This document shows positions 40,001 through 52,594 of a DNA stretch of 64,000 nucleotides, one piece after another. The stretch spans positions 5,332,001 through 5,396,000 of the forward strand of contig NC_088714.1 of assembly GCF_963576615.1 (NCBI RefSeq). The letters run 5' to 3'. Position 1 is the stretch's first letter, and the number at the start of each line of letters is the position of its first letter. The notes beneath the pieces are model-generated. The model did not search any database, had not been told where the DNA came from, and saw only the letters and a list, made by a program, of their open reading frames with translations. The DNA is from Watersipora subatra (Eukaryota; Bryozoa; Gymnolaemata; Cheilostomatida; Watersiporidae). A program made the position numbers and the translations under genes.

Positions 40001-43000
40001 CCTTGTGAAGCTACAGTTAGAAGTTTGGATAAATTATTACTTCGTATAGTTTTGATCTCATAACATTCAGCCAGGCATGCTCTCATCTGCTCTAATTGAT
40101 ATTTTACAATGGTCGTGTTCATACTTATTCTCTTCGCTGTATCGGCACACTCGAGGATTTCTCGCGGCACACCAGACTGTCAGGGTACCTTTAGTAATAA
40201 AGCCAGTTTCAATTTCTTGCAGCATTTTTGGCTATTAACCTTTTTGAATAACTAACCTTTAGAGTTCAAGTTTCAATCCAACTACATTATTAGATGATTT
40301 ATGATAAACACATGCATGTTTTGAAAATGTGCACTTTACATGACATGAACAGTTGCAGAGAGCTATACACAATATAGAACACAATTGGTTGTCAATATGG
40401 TGCATCCGTGTTAGGACACAAGTTTTTTAAGCTTACTCGTCTAATTACTACGGTAAGTTGCTATAATTGTTTATAACGTGGCGGAGTCAGGCTGTTTTAG
40501 CTGTGTAGTGCATGCGTCATAATACAACATAAGCTATTCATCCTGATTTTAGTTAATAGCAAAGTCAAATCTGTGTAGCACCATTCATTCTTGCTGCTTG
40601 AATAATGGTGTTAGTGACAGGAATTAGATGGATATAGTTTTTATAGATTATCAAGTCTATCTTGCTGTAAATACCATAAAATTTATGACAAAAAAGTATA
40701 ACTTAGTTCACACAAGCAAGAACCTCCAACAAAACCTAGGACAGAATCAAACATTAATTTCATCTTCAAAACTTTTCTGGCTAGTTCATCCAACTCACTG
40801 ATTCATCCAATGATTCTGTGCGAGCCTGGACATCATTATTTTTCCGCAAGCAGTTAGCCAATAGCATAAATATGGCTTCGTCCAGTTGGGAGGCAACAAA
40901 AGTGTCTAACTTCCCAATCATGTTACCCAATTTGTTACCTTTCCGGTAACAAAGTCATGAAATCTAGTATTGCTAGATTACTAAAAAACTAATCCATCGC
41001 TTTGGCCTCAATGATTTCTGCTCCTGTCACATTGGCCTTACTTCTTTCAAACATTGTCAAAACTAATGATTCTTTAGTAACAAATACAGTCCAACCTCAG
41101 CATACAAAGATAATCTGTGCTAATGTTTGCTGTGGATGTCAAAACATTCACACGTTGGAGCAAATGTTATAAGAATGCACAGTACTTTCTTTAATTCATT
41201 GCACTACCCAAACAATCTTACAATAAACACATAAGTAAGTTACATGTTGTATTAAGGCAAATTCATTATGTTTAACTAAATGAAAAACTGAGGTGTAAAA
41301 AATGAAACAAATAATGTAACGATTGCCAAAAAGCGCTTTTGATTATTTATTTGCTTTGGTGTTAAATACAGGTGAGTTGTGGTGCGGCTTTAGTGATGCA
41401 AAAAAAAGTGGGGCGTAGTTAGAGATACCGCTAGAAATATGGAGTTAGTCCAACTCTGAATATATAATCCTAAAATTAGCCCAAAGATGTTTGCTCATAT
41501 TACTGCTCTCTTATTGGTCATTTTAAGAGAAACATTGTCTTTTTCTTTAATACTACTGCTACTGGCTGTAGTTTTTGGCTGTAGTTTTCTTAATTTTAAA
41601 GCTAAAAACATTATGTTAAAGAGCGCCATATACATACGTACCGTTTCACAATTTGTCGGAAAGCCGCATATGCTATATTTTGAAAATTACATTGCATGTT
41701 GAGACAATTATTTGCTCAAATTTTATGTCGTCTGTTGAAAAATGTGTATATAAAGGTGACGGTAAGTCAGGGCTTGACTTTAGTGCAACCCCGTGTTACG
41801 GCGTCCCTGTTTTACTGTTTTTTCGCCTTACGATGTGGAACATGTTGTTTTTTCGTCCCCTTCCACATTGCATTTTTTTGGCCACACGACATCAACAAAA
41901 AAGTTTCTTCTTGAAATACCAAATTTGGCAGTCTGTGTGCTGAATATGTCGGAATAATGAAGATACAGATATGCTATTCGCTAAAATTTTTCCCACAACG
42001 CCCGAAAGAGATATGATGCTTTCTCTCTCAGTTCGGCATTATTCGTTATAAGTAATAGTGAACACGAAATCAGAAACAGGTAATAAAGATTAAGGCGATG
42101 GCAAAATTAAAGTCTAGTATAATACATGCTAAAACTTAGCTTCAAGTGTGTGTTTAGTAAGCTAAATTTATTTCAGTTGATTTCAAAGTTTGTTATACGT
42201 ATGTTATACGTATATGTTATACGTATACATCTGTCTTGAAGGTGAGAGCTCCACACGATATGTACCACACATTTTACATTGTAATGTTACATTTTATTAC
42301 ATAACCTCTAAATACACTAAAGTTACTGTAGGTAACTATAGTTATTAGGGATATTATACTATTTTATTATTAGTTTTTAATATGTACAGTACGTGTATTA
42401 AATTTGGATGTTTTTTTACCAGAAGGTGTTTGCATTAGATAATTACTATGGGTTTCTATACCCCTCTATAGGTATGACATTTTCACCTTACGATGAAAGC
42501 GTCGGAACGGATTAATGTCGTATGGTGTAGGTACATTGTAGTACGTTTTAACTAAACACAATGCTATTTACTTTTGTAAAAACAATTGTAATAAAACTGC
42601 AAGCTATTAACTACTGGTCATTTCAGTAACTACACTGCTATTTCTAGAAAATGGAAAAAATAAAACATCGCTTTATTATAACGGAGTTGAGTTCTAAACA
42701 GTGTTAAATTTTCAGTTTTTTATACATCAACTAATATAATGTTTCACATGTGTTCTAGCTGTTCAGACATGTTTGTAGGAAGTTGGGTGGTTACAGTGTC
42801 CAACCATAGGAAGAGTCCTCTGCTAAAAGGCTATAAGACACTTCATCATGCACTTACAAGGTTGGATTCATGAAGGCTTTCACACTATGTTTGCATATTA
42901 TACCATTACATATCGTACTGTCTTAGAGTCTCATGTCGCAGTTTAAATAAAGATTCCCCATTGTTTTATCATTCTCTATTTAGACCTTAGCGTGTCTTAT

Positions 43001-43469
43001 TTTATTAGTTTTATACCTCACACAACATGCTCTGATATTTTAGTTTATTGTATATGTAACCTTGTAAACAATTGACAAGGAGCATGTGGTGACAACTCTG
43101 AGGTACTGAAAACACTGTACACTTGTCTTAATAGTAGACCCTCTCTTATCTTACTAATATAAACTCAACTAGTCATCTTGTACTCTCACGATACTATTGT
43201 AGTATTATCTTGAAATTGCGCGATACAAAGTATGAAAAAAATCGCAATTCTTTATTCATCATTCAAAAATATATTAATTTGAACTGTATATGAGATGTAA
43301 CTGTTGGTTAACTATCATTAACATGGTTCCATAACTTATCATTTCGTATTATATTTGGTATTTGATTTGGCATTTTTTGGTGATGACATAATTGATAAGG
43401 TTGTTTTTTTGTAATATTTGAGCACCATGCCTTAACTTTTAATTAAAATATCTAGCATTTTAATTAAAA
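37063..43469. other. No recognised gene
   Basis: AT-rich intergenic DNA holding one SINE (39390). Frames up to 96 codons near 41490-41940 overlap each other and show no domain. The GCAT promoter and any first exon should lie near its right end. Confidence 0.55.
39390..39530 (+). repeat. tRNA-derived SINE, copy 2
   Basis: A-box-like TAGTTAAACTGG near 39391 and B-box-like AGATCAAATC near 39432. The body has GCTATAGCTGGACAAAC and ends CAAATTTTGAGATATAT, related to the other two copies. Confidence 0.45.
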
Positions 43470-43573
43470 GAACAGGGAATATATGTGATTGTATTGTTTT
43501 AGAACAGAATATATATGATTGAATTGTTTTAGAATAGGGAATTTATGTTATTGGCTTTTGCTCCCCGGCGGTT
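43470..43573 (+). pseudogene. Displaced, decayed copy of GCAT intron 8 end and exon 9 start
   Basis: Two acceptor-like units (AG ending 43502 and 43532), then GGGAATTTATGTTATTGGC and a CCCCGGCGGTT block that match exon 9 at 52441-52476. The reading frame is broken by TAG immediately after the acceptor. It lies about 300 bp upstream of the first GCAT coding exon, in the same orientation. Confidence 0.75.
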
Positions 43574-43820
43574 ATTAAATTATTGAACTAAAATAAAGCA
43601 ATTACTTCACTTATTACTCTTAGTGTAGAGTTCTTTTGTATTCGTAGAATTACTTTTATATGTAAAATTAGGATAACCTACTATTTATACCTACATAATT
43701 GAACTATATATTGAGATATAGGCAGTGAACTGCACGTGTACATACCTTTTAAAGCGGCTAGTAAGCTCATGCATGGTTAGTCTCTATTATCTCCACTTGT
43801 GAGTTCACTTCAGAGTTAAC

Positions 43821-46800
43821 TTGTTAGCCCTCAGGCAGTTGGCAAGAGGAAGCTTGTCATTATCGAGATGTCTCTACTCTTCCTGCACCGCCCTGCCCCG
43901 CCTCAGATCTGAAATAGGAAAACAACTCGATGATATTCGTGCGGCTGGAACATTCAAAGAGGAAAGAGTTATAACCTCCAAGCAAGACAACCTAATCAAT
44001 GTAGAGGGCAGCCAACAACAAGTTCTCAACTTTTGTGCCAACAACTACCTTGGCTTATCAGTAAGTTGCTAGTCAAGGTATGCGGGACCAGTAGTAATTA
44101 GACTCCCATTTATAATTAAACCGTTCGAATTAATAACAATTTCATAGGATTTGTTGTTTGTGTTTTATTCTAGAGCCATCCTGCTGTGATTCAGGCGGGC
44201 ATAGAAGCTCTGCAAAGCCATGCTAATGGAATGAGTTCAGTTCGATTTATTTGCGGCACCAATGTAAGTAATTTAGAAATCCACATCTCTGTCTGATCAC
44301 TCAAGCAACGAAACCGGGTTCTTCAGTTTCCTGTATTTATTATAACTTTTGGAGTTGTCCATTCAAATATCAAAGGTTACATAGCTCTATCCAAACGCAT
44401 TTTTCAGGACATGCATATAAACCTGGAGCAGTTGATCTCGCAGTTTCACTCGAGAGATGACACCATCTTGTATGCTAGCTGCTTTGATGCCAATGCAGGC
44501 ATCTTTGAGGTTTTGCTACAGTCAGAAGACGCTATTTTCTCAGATGAGCTGAACCATGCATCCATTATTGACGGAGTGAGGCTGTGCAAGGCAAACAAAT
44601 ACAGATACAAGCACAATGACATGAGTGGTCAGTCAATTCGTATGACTATAAAGAGTGCTGAGCTCTCAATTATTTGCTACTCTAGAATACTACTCATAAT
44701 CGGGGAGGTACTTTGGGTGTCAGGCAACACTTATGTCATTTGAGGCTGATTAATCATTATTTTCAAGATTGTCTGCTCTTGATTTTTAATAATATTCACT
44801 GAGCTCGTTGCACTACCTTTGTGAAATTGACTTCATGAACTAGTTTATCATTTTAATTTTCTTACCAGATTTGGAAAACCAATTGAAAGAGAACCAAAAA
44901 CTGAGACCAGAAAATCGGCGGCTGATAGTAACGGATGGTGTGTTCAGCATGGATGGTAATGTTTGCAAACTGAGGTGAGTGTCATTCATTAGTTGATTAG
45001 CGGTTCACTGTGATATTGTTGCAGTGTAATTATGTTTTGACAATCATAGGATTTAGAAATTTTTATTTTAAAATTTCAATCTTATAAAAATTCACTATAG
45101 GTAAAGATGGAGTAACTATCCGCGATTCCTTTTTAAAACAGGCAGTTGGGAAAATACAAAACACCAGCAATTGATGTTTTTCATTCTAAAATCGTAGAAT
45201 AAGCTGTTTTTAGTTGGTAACGGGACTATACCAGTGGTTAGTTCACACCCATCAGATTTATTCAAAATATCTATAATTATTACTTTCCTATCTGTGTGCT
45301 CAGAATGGCGTAAACAAGGAGAAATACCATGTCTTCCACGATGCATACATTATGCATTTAATAAATATTTATTATTTAACACCCGATGACTCTAAGTCAT
45401 GTGACCTAGCATTGAGAGATGACTTGTACAAAGCTCATTGCTCTGGCCCTCCGTGTTTCACCTAAAGAGTGATAACAAATATTGATAGTGTTACAATTTA
45501 AGTCTTCCAACTCATATGCTGCATACTAATAGTTGTACTTTGATTATCATGATGGATTTGTGGATTTTAGAGAGATGTGTGACTTGGCGGATGAGTACAA
45601 CGCAATTACACTTGTCGACGAGTGTCACGCTACTGGCTTTCTTGGCAACACTGGCAGGTACCAGTACTCCCAGTTTTTACCAGTATTCCGACATCAAACT
45701 TGTTGGCTGTGTACTGATATGTATTTGTTTGTCCGCACATATACAACATCGTCTAGCAAGTGTTTAGGTATCTGGATTCCATAGGTTTATTTTTACGTCT
45801 TTAGTTTTATGCCTTCAGCCAGCCATCTTGTTTTATAGAGGCACTGAGGAGTATCTAGGTGTATCTGGCCGTGTGACACTCATCAATTCTACATTGGGCA
45901 AGGCTTTGGGAGGCGCAGCTGGAGGTTACACTACCGGCCCTCAGGAAGTTATCACGTTACTTAGACAAAAATCTCGGCCGTATCTCTTCTCCAATGCCCT
46001 GCCTCCACCTGTGGTTGGGTCTGCAATCAAGGTATCACACATGTTTAGTTTTTATACTTGTCTAACAGTTTGGATGGCTGGGAAAAGTGTAGCTGAGGTG
46101 GCGAAGTATTACTGTAGCGGTGGAAGCTACAGGAAAACAAGGGAAGGACTGCAGGAGGGTTAGAGAAGGCTGCAGCGGTGAAGGAGAAAAGGGAGAAACT
46201 GGCTATAGGATAGGCTTTTATTGTGTCTCTTCTGTCATAGTTCTGCCTATTTTATCAACAGCTTCTTCAAAAAAAATACTTACTACTTGAATGACCTTCT
46301 AAGCTACTATGCAATTAGATCAACAATTCCATATTTGTGCTTTCGTGGATGTCATCAGTTATTGAAGATGCCAACAGTGCGCTAAAAATTGGGCTATTTG
46401 CTAGGCTAGCATCAATAATGTGAATGAGAATTGTTCCAGGTATTTGAGATGCTGATGAATGAATCGTCTTATGCGGGAAAAGTCTTCAAGAACACGACCA
46501 AGTTTAGAACTGCCATGACCGAGGCTGGATTCAACTTAGCGGTTGGTTTACTAAGTCTATCTTGTTAGTATTAAAACTCGATGGAATTATTTCTATAGAC
46601 TAAGTCTATCTTGTTAGTATTAAAACTTTATGGAATCGTTCCTATAGTCTAAGTCTATCTTGTTAGTATTAAAACTCTATGGAATCGCTCCTATAGTTCA
46701 AGTCTATTTTGTTTCACACCGATGTCAACTGTTTGAACTTTGCCATGGCAGGCTTCATGCTCCTTCAGTTCTTAAGTGTTTTGAAGGTTCTCACGTAAAG

Positions 46801-49800
46801 TTTATTGACGTCATTTTTAGAGAACTCTTTTTCTTCTGAGCGTTTTAACTGCAATTAAGTTTTGTCAATTTTAATCTTGAAACATCCTGGCAGTCAGATC
46901 ACCACAAACATCAACCATCTCAAATGATAGAAAAATATCTGTACTTTTCATAAAATCTTTTAAAATTGGACGTCAGTGATCCTTTAAAACTATATTTTTA
47001 ATTCTCATTTTTATGTGTACTATTGTGCTTGTAGAGTGTTTGAACTAATGTGTTATGTCGTCATAGATGGCTTGTCTTATTGCAAAAAACGAAGGCGTCA
47101 ACATCCTGCAGCATTATTCATTCATCATGGTTGTAAATGGGTCAATGCGTGTTGAACTATTACACTAATGATGAATAATATGAGATGTGTTTAAGCTTGT
47201 CAGCACCAGTTTCATGTAGCTGTCAAATGTTATTTCTGGTTAAATTTCTATTACTTCTCCATATGGCCTATATTAGGATATTGGGAGCCCAGTCTTCTAC
47301 CATCGTTGGGAGCCCAGTCTTCTACCATCGTTGTAAATAGCTTAATCTGGAAATGTAGTTATGACTAAATATAGTCGTAACTGTTTCATGTCAAAATTGA
47401 ATATAAAAGCTCATTTTTGGGGACTAATCTAAAAGTGATATAGCAGTGCTGTAAAACAATGTTTTCTCATTAACAACCTTTACCCTCCTCATTTGTTCTG
47501 ACCTCAGTAATAAGTTAGCGAGTAACAACGAGCTCGCTGTTGGTCACGGATTACTCTGTGATAATGTTTTCTTATGCAATAGTGTTAACCTCCAAGCTTT
47601 CATACTACAGAGTCTGATCGCATTTAAACCATAAGCTGCTGTTATGATACACAGGGAGACCCAGCCCATCCTATTTGCCCCGTTATGCTTGGAGATGAGA
47701 AACTCGCCCACACTTTTGCTGACATGATGCTTGGTAAATATTTAAAATTTACCTACATGTATATGTAATAATATGATGGACGTATACGTTTACAGAGTTT
47801 ATATACGATAGTATAATAGCACAATGTACATGTGTGTGTACATAGTTTATATGTTATAGCATAATAACACAATGTACATGTATGTGTACATAGTTTATAT
47901 GTTATATTATAATAACACAATGTACATGTATGTGTACATTGTTTATATGTTATAGCATAATAACACAATGTACATGTATGTGTACATTGTTTATATGTTA
48001 TAGTATAATAGCACAATGTACATGTATGTGTACATAGTTTATATGTTATAGCATAATAACACAATGTACATGTATGTGTACATAGTTTATATGTTATAGC
48101 ATAATAACACAATGTACATGTGTGTGTACATAGTTTATATGTTATAGCATAATAACACAATGTACATGTATTGTACATAGTTTATATGTTATAGCATAAT
48201 AACACAATGTACATGTATGTGTACATAGTTTATATGTTATAGCATAATAACACAATGTACATGTATGTGTACATAGTTTATATGTTATAGCATAATAACA
48301 CAATGTACATTTATGTGTACATAGTTTATATGTTATAGCATAATAACACAATGTACATGTGTGTGTACATAGTTTATATGTTATAGCATAATAACACAAT
48401 GTACATGTATTGTACATAGTTTATATGTTATAGCATAATAACACAATGTACATGTATGTGTACATAGTTTATATGTTATAGCATAATAACACAATGTACA
48501 TGTATGTGTACATAGTTTATATGTTATAGCATAATAACACAATGTACATTTATGTGTACATAGTTTATATGTTATAGCATAATAACACAATGTACATGTA
48601 TTGTACATAGTTTATATGTTATAGCATAATAACACAATGTACATGTATGTGTACATTGTTTATATGTTATAGCATAATAACACAATGTACATTTATGTGT
48701 ACATAGTTTATATGTTATAGCATAATTACACAATGTACATGTATTGTACATAGTTTATATGTTATAGCATAATAACACAATGTACATTTATGTGTACATA
48801 GTTTATATGTTATAGCATAATAACACAATGTACATGTATTGTACATAGTTTATATGTTATAGCATAATAACACAATGTACATTTATGTGTACATAGTTTA
48901 TATGTTATAGCATAATAACACAATGTACATGTATGTGTACATAGTTTATATGTTATAGCATAATAACACAATGTACATTTATGTGTACATAGTTTATATG
49001 TTATAGCATAATAACACAATGTATATGTATGTGTACATAGTTTATATGTTATAGCATAATAACACAATGTACATGTATGTGTACATAGTTTATAGATTAT
49101 AGTATAATAACACAATGTACATGTATGTGTACATAGTTTATATGTTATAGCATAATAACACAATGTACATGTATGTGTACATAGTTTATATGCTATAGTA
49201 TAATAACAGTTTTTACTTGCTTATTTAGATAATTTTTATTTAATAGTGCAGCAACAAACATGTCTGTGTACAGAGTTTATATTTAGCAGTGAAGCAAGTG
49301 TAACTAGACACAGTGTACCACTAGCTTTAGGATCATGTTCGATTATTAAGTTTCATAATCTCACTGTAGTCTCGCTGGAAATTCACTACATCCTTTTATA
49401 GAAGTAGTTATTTATAATCACAAAGAATGTAAATTTTGAAGGAACTTCAAGCCTATTGCTTCATTCGAATCCTTCAATGAGTAAAATTATTGATATCCTC
49501 TGAGCCAATATCACACCTTTTTATATTGCTAACTGGAACTGATGCATATATAGATATAGCATTTCTAACATCTTGTTCAGATGCATTATTGCAGTCAATT
49601 TTATATCATTCAGATGAGTGTTTGGGCACATTTGTTTGTGTGTTTTCTCTGCATTGAAGTATTTTTATGGTTCTGTTTTCATCTGAATTCATATGTAAAT
49701 ATTTCATTGGGTTGTTAAAGTGTTAACTACATGAATAGCTATATAGCATACAAGCAGGAACAGCATTGTCTATTGACTAGATAAGGTATCACAGAGTTCG

Positions 49801-52594
49801 GTTAAATGGAAATCAAAAGTTAGTCTATTTAATATTGTTAAAAAAAACTTTTATTGGTTCATTTGGACTTGGCAGTTAAATTAGAAACAAAATCAAAACA
49901 TCCTACAGAGAAGTTTAATTTAAAAGTTGCGCTAGAAACAGTAAATTAGTTTTCAAGTTTAAAATTTTTTTTTAGAAAGAATTTTCAGATGGGGAATTTT
50001 TTCCCCCATCTGTTCGTTTCCCCTTCGTCTTTTTTACATTGATACTAGAGCGAACTAGGTTGATTTGCAACAAAATTCACATTACAGTTATTTAATATCA
50101 AAAGATTCACCATGTCTTACTCTGTTGTGTTGTAGGTGCAAAATATGTGGAAATGTGATTACAAGCTCTTAAAAGCTAAAAAACGAACAGTTAATCGCAG
50201 CCACACAAGACCGCTGTAGTTTGGATTATCTTTCCAAAACGGCTCAATGTGACTTAGTTGTTGTAGATGGTTTCTGTTTACACTTTCCTGCAACCTTATT
50301 CGTCGAAATATTTTCACAAATATACTTCAGGCATTCAATAAAACCATGTCTATTGTTCTTACGCGTCTGTTTTATCGTCATTGTAATGCTGTCATTTTTA
50401 GCAGTGATATCTTATAACTTACCGTGAAAATTCGTTTAATTTTTTAACCTTAGCTCGAAGGAGTACATATCATTGTCTGATAATCATGATGAGCCTGTTG
50501 GTCACTTGTGATACTCGAAAAGTGCTGCAGAAATTATTTGCAAAGTATTGGGTCACATGATCATATTACGACTTGCCGATTAGACCAAGCCGAAACAAAA
50601 CTGTAAAGTAGCGAGCATCTATATTTGATACGGGGTCTTCGGTAAAACCCGAAGTGTTTGTCATAAACTAGTGCTACGATAGGTTTTATATTGAGCTTTT
50701 TATTGGGCTTTCAATTCACGTGAGAACATCGCGTGACAAGACAATAATCAAACTGTAATGACTACGTCAGAAAAATAAACAGATTCCAATCTACAGTGGC
50801 TTTTCGTTTTTGAGCTTGGAATCACATTTCCACATATTTGGCACTTACAACACAACAGAGTAAGACGTGGTGAGTCTTTTGATACCAAATAACTGTAATG
50901 TGAATTTTGTTGCAAGTCAACCTAAGATTAAAATGCTACACGTGGGTGATACATAACTATGTCATTCTGTCGCAGCTGCTTGTCGAGCGTTTTGTTTTGC
51001 TTCGTCTTTTTGCTCACTTCTCAAAATATCGCAATTCTGCATTTATTCATTGATTGAATTGGAATGTTCAAAACCCATTGCCTAACAATGTATTGTTTTG
51101 ACAGCTTCTCAATTCATTGTTCTGGTTAAAACATTTGCTGACAAGTCACTTTGCTAGCAGAAGGTCTCAGTCGAGCAGCTGACACACTGTTGACAGCAGC
51201 TTCCTCTATGAGTTTTGATTAGATTCCAAAAATACCCTGTATTTTCTACCAATTGCTCTCAAATATTAGCCTCACTAATAGTTTCTCACCAGACCTGTCA
51301 ACAAATGTTAGCCTCACTATAGTTTCTAACCAGACTTGCCATAACTTTATGTATACGTATTAGCTTGCTGTTAGTTTCCCACCAGACCTGCCATCGCTCA
51401 CTATATATTAGCCTGCTGTTTCTCATCAGATCTGCCATCCGTTGTCAAAATATTAGCCTCACTATCAGTTTCTCACCAGACCTGCCATCTACAAATATTA
51501 GTCTCACAGCTTTTTTTCTCACTGAACCTGCCATCCCTTTATGTGTACGAGTCCTGTTGTTGGTTTTTAAACAGACCTTTCATTTATCTCTATATATTAG
51601 CCTCACAGTTAGTTTCCTACCAGACCTGCGATCTCTATACGTATATTAATTTCTCACCGATTCTTTTACCTACAGTATATTCGTCTGTCGAATTGTTTTT
51701 GACCAGTCCTGCTATTTAGTATGCGTACCATATGTCAGTTATATTTTATCTGACAGATTTTATCATCTGCAGATATTGGCCTCGCATTTAGTTGCTACCG
51801 TCATTTTATGAATCGAAATGTATTCATATATACTACTGACTTTTGCCAACTAGTTTAGTAGTTTTAATCCAATTGTACTAACTTGTGCAAAGATGTGATA
51901 AGAGTTTGTTCAACTGACTTGGTGCAAATGTTTTTTGGTGTAACACTTCTCTGTTTTTCTTGTAAGTATACAACAAGGAGCCTTTGAAAAGCTTTTATTG
52001 GCTGTTTTGACAACATTAGTGTTGTATTTCAATTGCGCGCATTGTATTAAGTTATATTATGAAAGATTGTTTTTATCAATAATCTATAGCCCGTTATGAT
52101 GTCAAAATATTTATTACAATATTTTTATGTGCTGGGTCAATCTGACAATCAACCCTACTTGTCTATGAGTGTGTTTTCAACTTTTATGGATTGCATGGTT
52201 ACATATGCTCACAATATATGTGTATATTGAATTGACTGGCATGCATTGAATTCAATATGTGTGATGGAATTGCTTAAAAATGAAATATATGTTATTGTAT
52301 TGCTTTAGAATAGGAAATGTATGTGATTGTATTATTTTAGAACAGGGAATATATGTGATTGTATTGTTTTAGAACAGGAAATGTATGTAATTATATTGTT
52401 TTAGAACAGGGCATATATGTGCTTGTATTGTTTTAGAACAGGGAATTTATGTGATTGGCTTTAGCTACCCGGTGGTTCCATTGGGCAAGGCAAGAATTCG
52501 TGTACAGATCTCTGCTTGTCACACCGATCAGGACATTGACAGAGCCATTGATGCATTTATCAGTGTTGGCAGGAAACTCAATGTCATCCAGTAA
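43821..52594 (+). CDS. GCAT: GCAT, glycine C-acetyltransferase (2-amino-3-ketobutyrate CoA ligase)
   Basis: Exons: 43821(start uncertain)-44060, 44174-44263, 44408-44627, 44869-44974, 45571-45657, 45839-46031, 46440-46541, 47655-47733, 52437-52594. Phases agree throughout; about 424 residues (human 419). The enzyme is PLP-dependent and mitochondrial, and completes threonine breakdown by splitting 2-amino-3-ketobutyrate with CoA into glycine and acetyl-CoA. Seen: [55 protein letters not shown], and [19 protein letters not shown] with the PLP lysine at about 269; the C-terminus has [23 protein letters not shown]. The N-terminus is Arg/Ser/Leu-rich and resembles a mitochondrial presequence. No in-frame ATG precedes the first exon: a TGA lies at 43800-43802 and the frame opens with TTG. 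An acceptor at 43834 could join an upstream exon and complete a split ATG. Exon 9 begins after the fifth of five repeated acceptors. Confidence 0.93.
46552..46708. repeat. 49-bp tandem repeat, about three units
   Basis: Units start TAAGTCTATCTTGTTAGTAT and end near CCTATAGTC. It begins 10 bp after the donor of GCAT exon 7. Confidence 0.9.
46795..46985 (-). mobile_element. Diverged inverted fragment of the 24429-25573 element
   Basis: Read on the minus strand, blocks such as ATTTTTCTATCA, TTGAGAT, GGTGAT, TGCCAGGA and GACAAAACTT occur in the same order as in 24630-24790. No terminal repeats are seen here. It lies in GCAT intron 7. Confidence 0.55.
47281..47330. repeat. Exact 25-bp tandem duplication
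   Basis: TTGGGAGCCCAGTCTTCTAC plus CATCG occurs twice in a row without a mismatch, in GCAT intron 7. Confidence 0.95.
47792..49208. repeat. 48-bp satellite in GCAT intron 8, about 29 units
   Basis: Unit contains ATAGTTTATATGTTATAGCA and TAATAACACAATGTACATGT; some units lack two bases (TGTATTGTAC). Because 48 is divisible by three, the minus strand stays open and yields spurious 16-residue repeat proteins. The array starts about 60 bp after the exon 8 donor. Confidence 0.97.
50058..50922. mobile_element. 865-bp element with long (~110 bp) terminal inverted repeats in GCAT intron 8
   Basis: The left end GGTTGATTTGCAACAAAATT and the right end are inverted copies for roughly 110 bp with scattered mismatches. 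TA flanks both ends (50056-50057, 50923-50924). The open frame at 50221-50427 lies inside and resembles no transposase. This fits a nonautonomous TA-targeting element. Confidence 0.85.
51230..51680. repeat. Diverged tandem repeat around CACCAGACCTGCCATC
   Basis: Roughly eight irregular units of about 50-60 bp, each with ATTAGCCTCAC, GTTTCTCACC and AGACCTGCCATC motifs. Strongly decayed; lies in GCAT intron 8. Confidence 0.65.
52277..52468 (+). repeat. 32-bp tandem duplications of the GCAT exon 9 splice acceptor
   Basis: Five successive units each contain a T-rich tract, TTTAG, AA(C/T)AGG and a copy of the first exon bases. The AG dinucleotides end at 52308, 52340, 52372, 52404 and 52436, exactly 32 bp apart. 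Only the last opens the full exon. In the coding phase set by exon 8, splicing to 52340, 52372 or 52404 gives about ten residues and then stops at the TAG of the next unit; splicing to 52308 stops at the second codon. Confidence 0.9.

Noticed and set aside
41487-41943. Three overlapping frames of 71-96 codons
   Set aside because: They overlap in different frames and are rich in Phe, Leu and Cys from T-rich DNA; no motif supports any of them.
47753-49163. Minus-strand frames of up to 141 codons with a repeated [15 protein letters not shown] peptide
   Set aside because: They arise because the 48-bp satellite is divisible by three and has no stop in that frame. They lie in a GCAT intron with no start context or splice support.
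50221-50427. 68-codon hydrophobic frame in GCAT intron 8
   Set aside because: It lies inside the 865-bp inverted-repeat element and shows no transposase or other motif.
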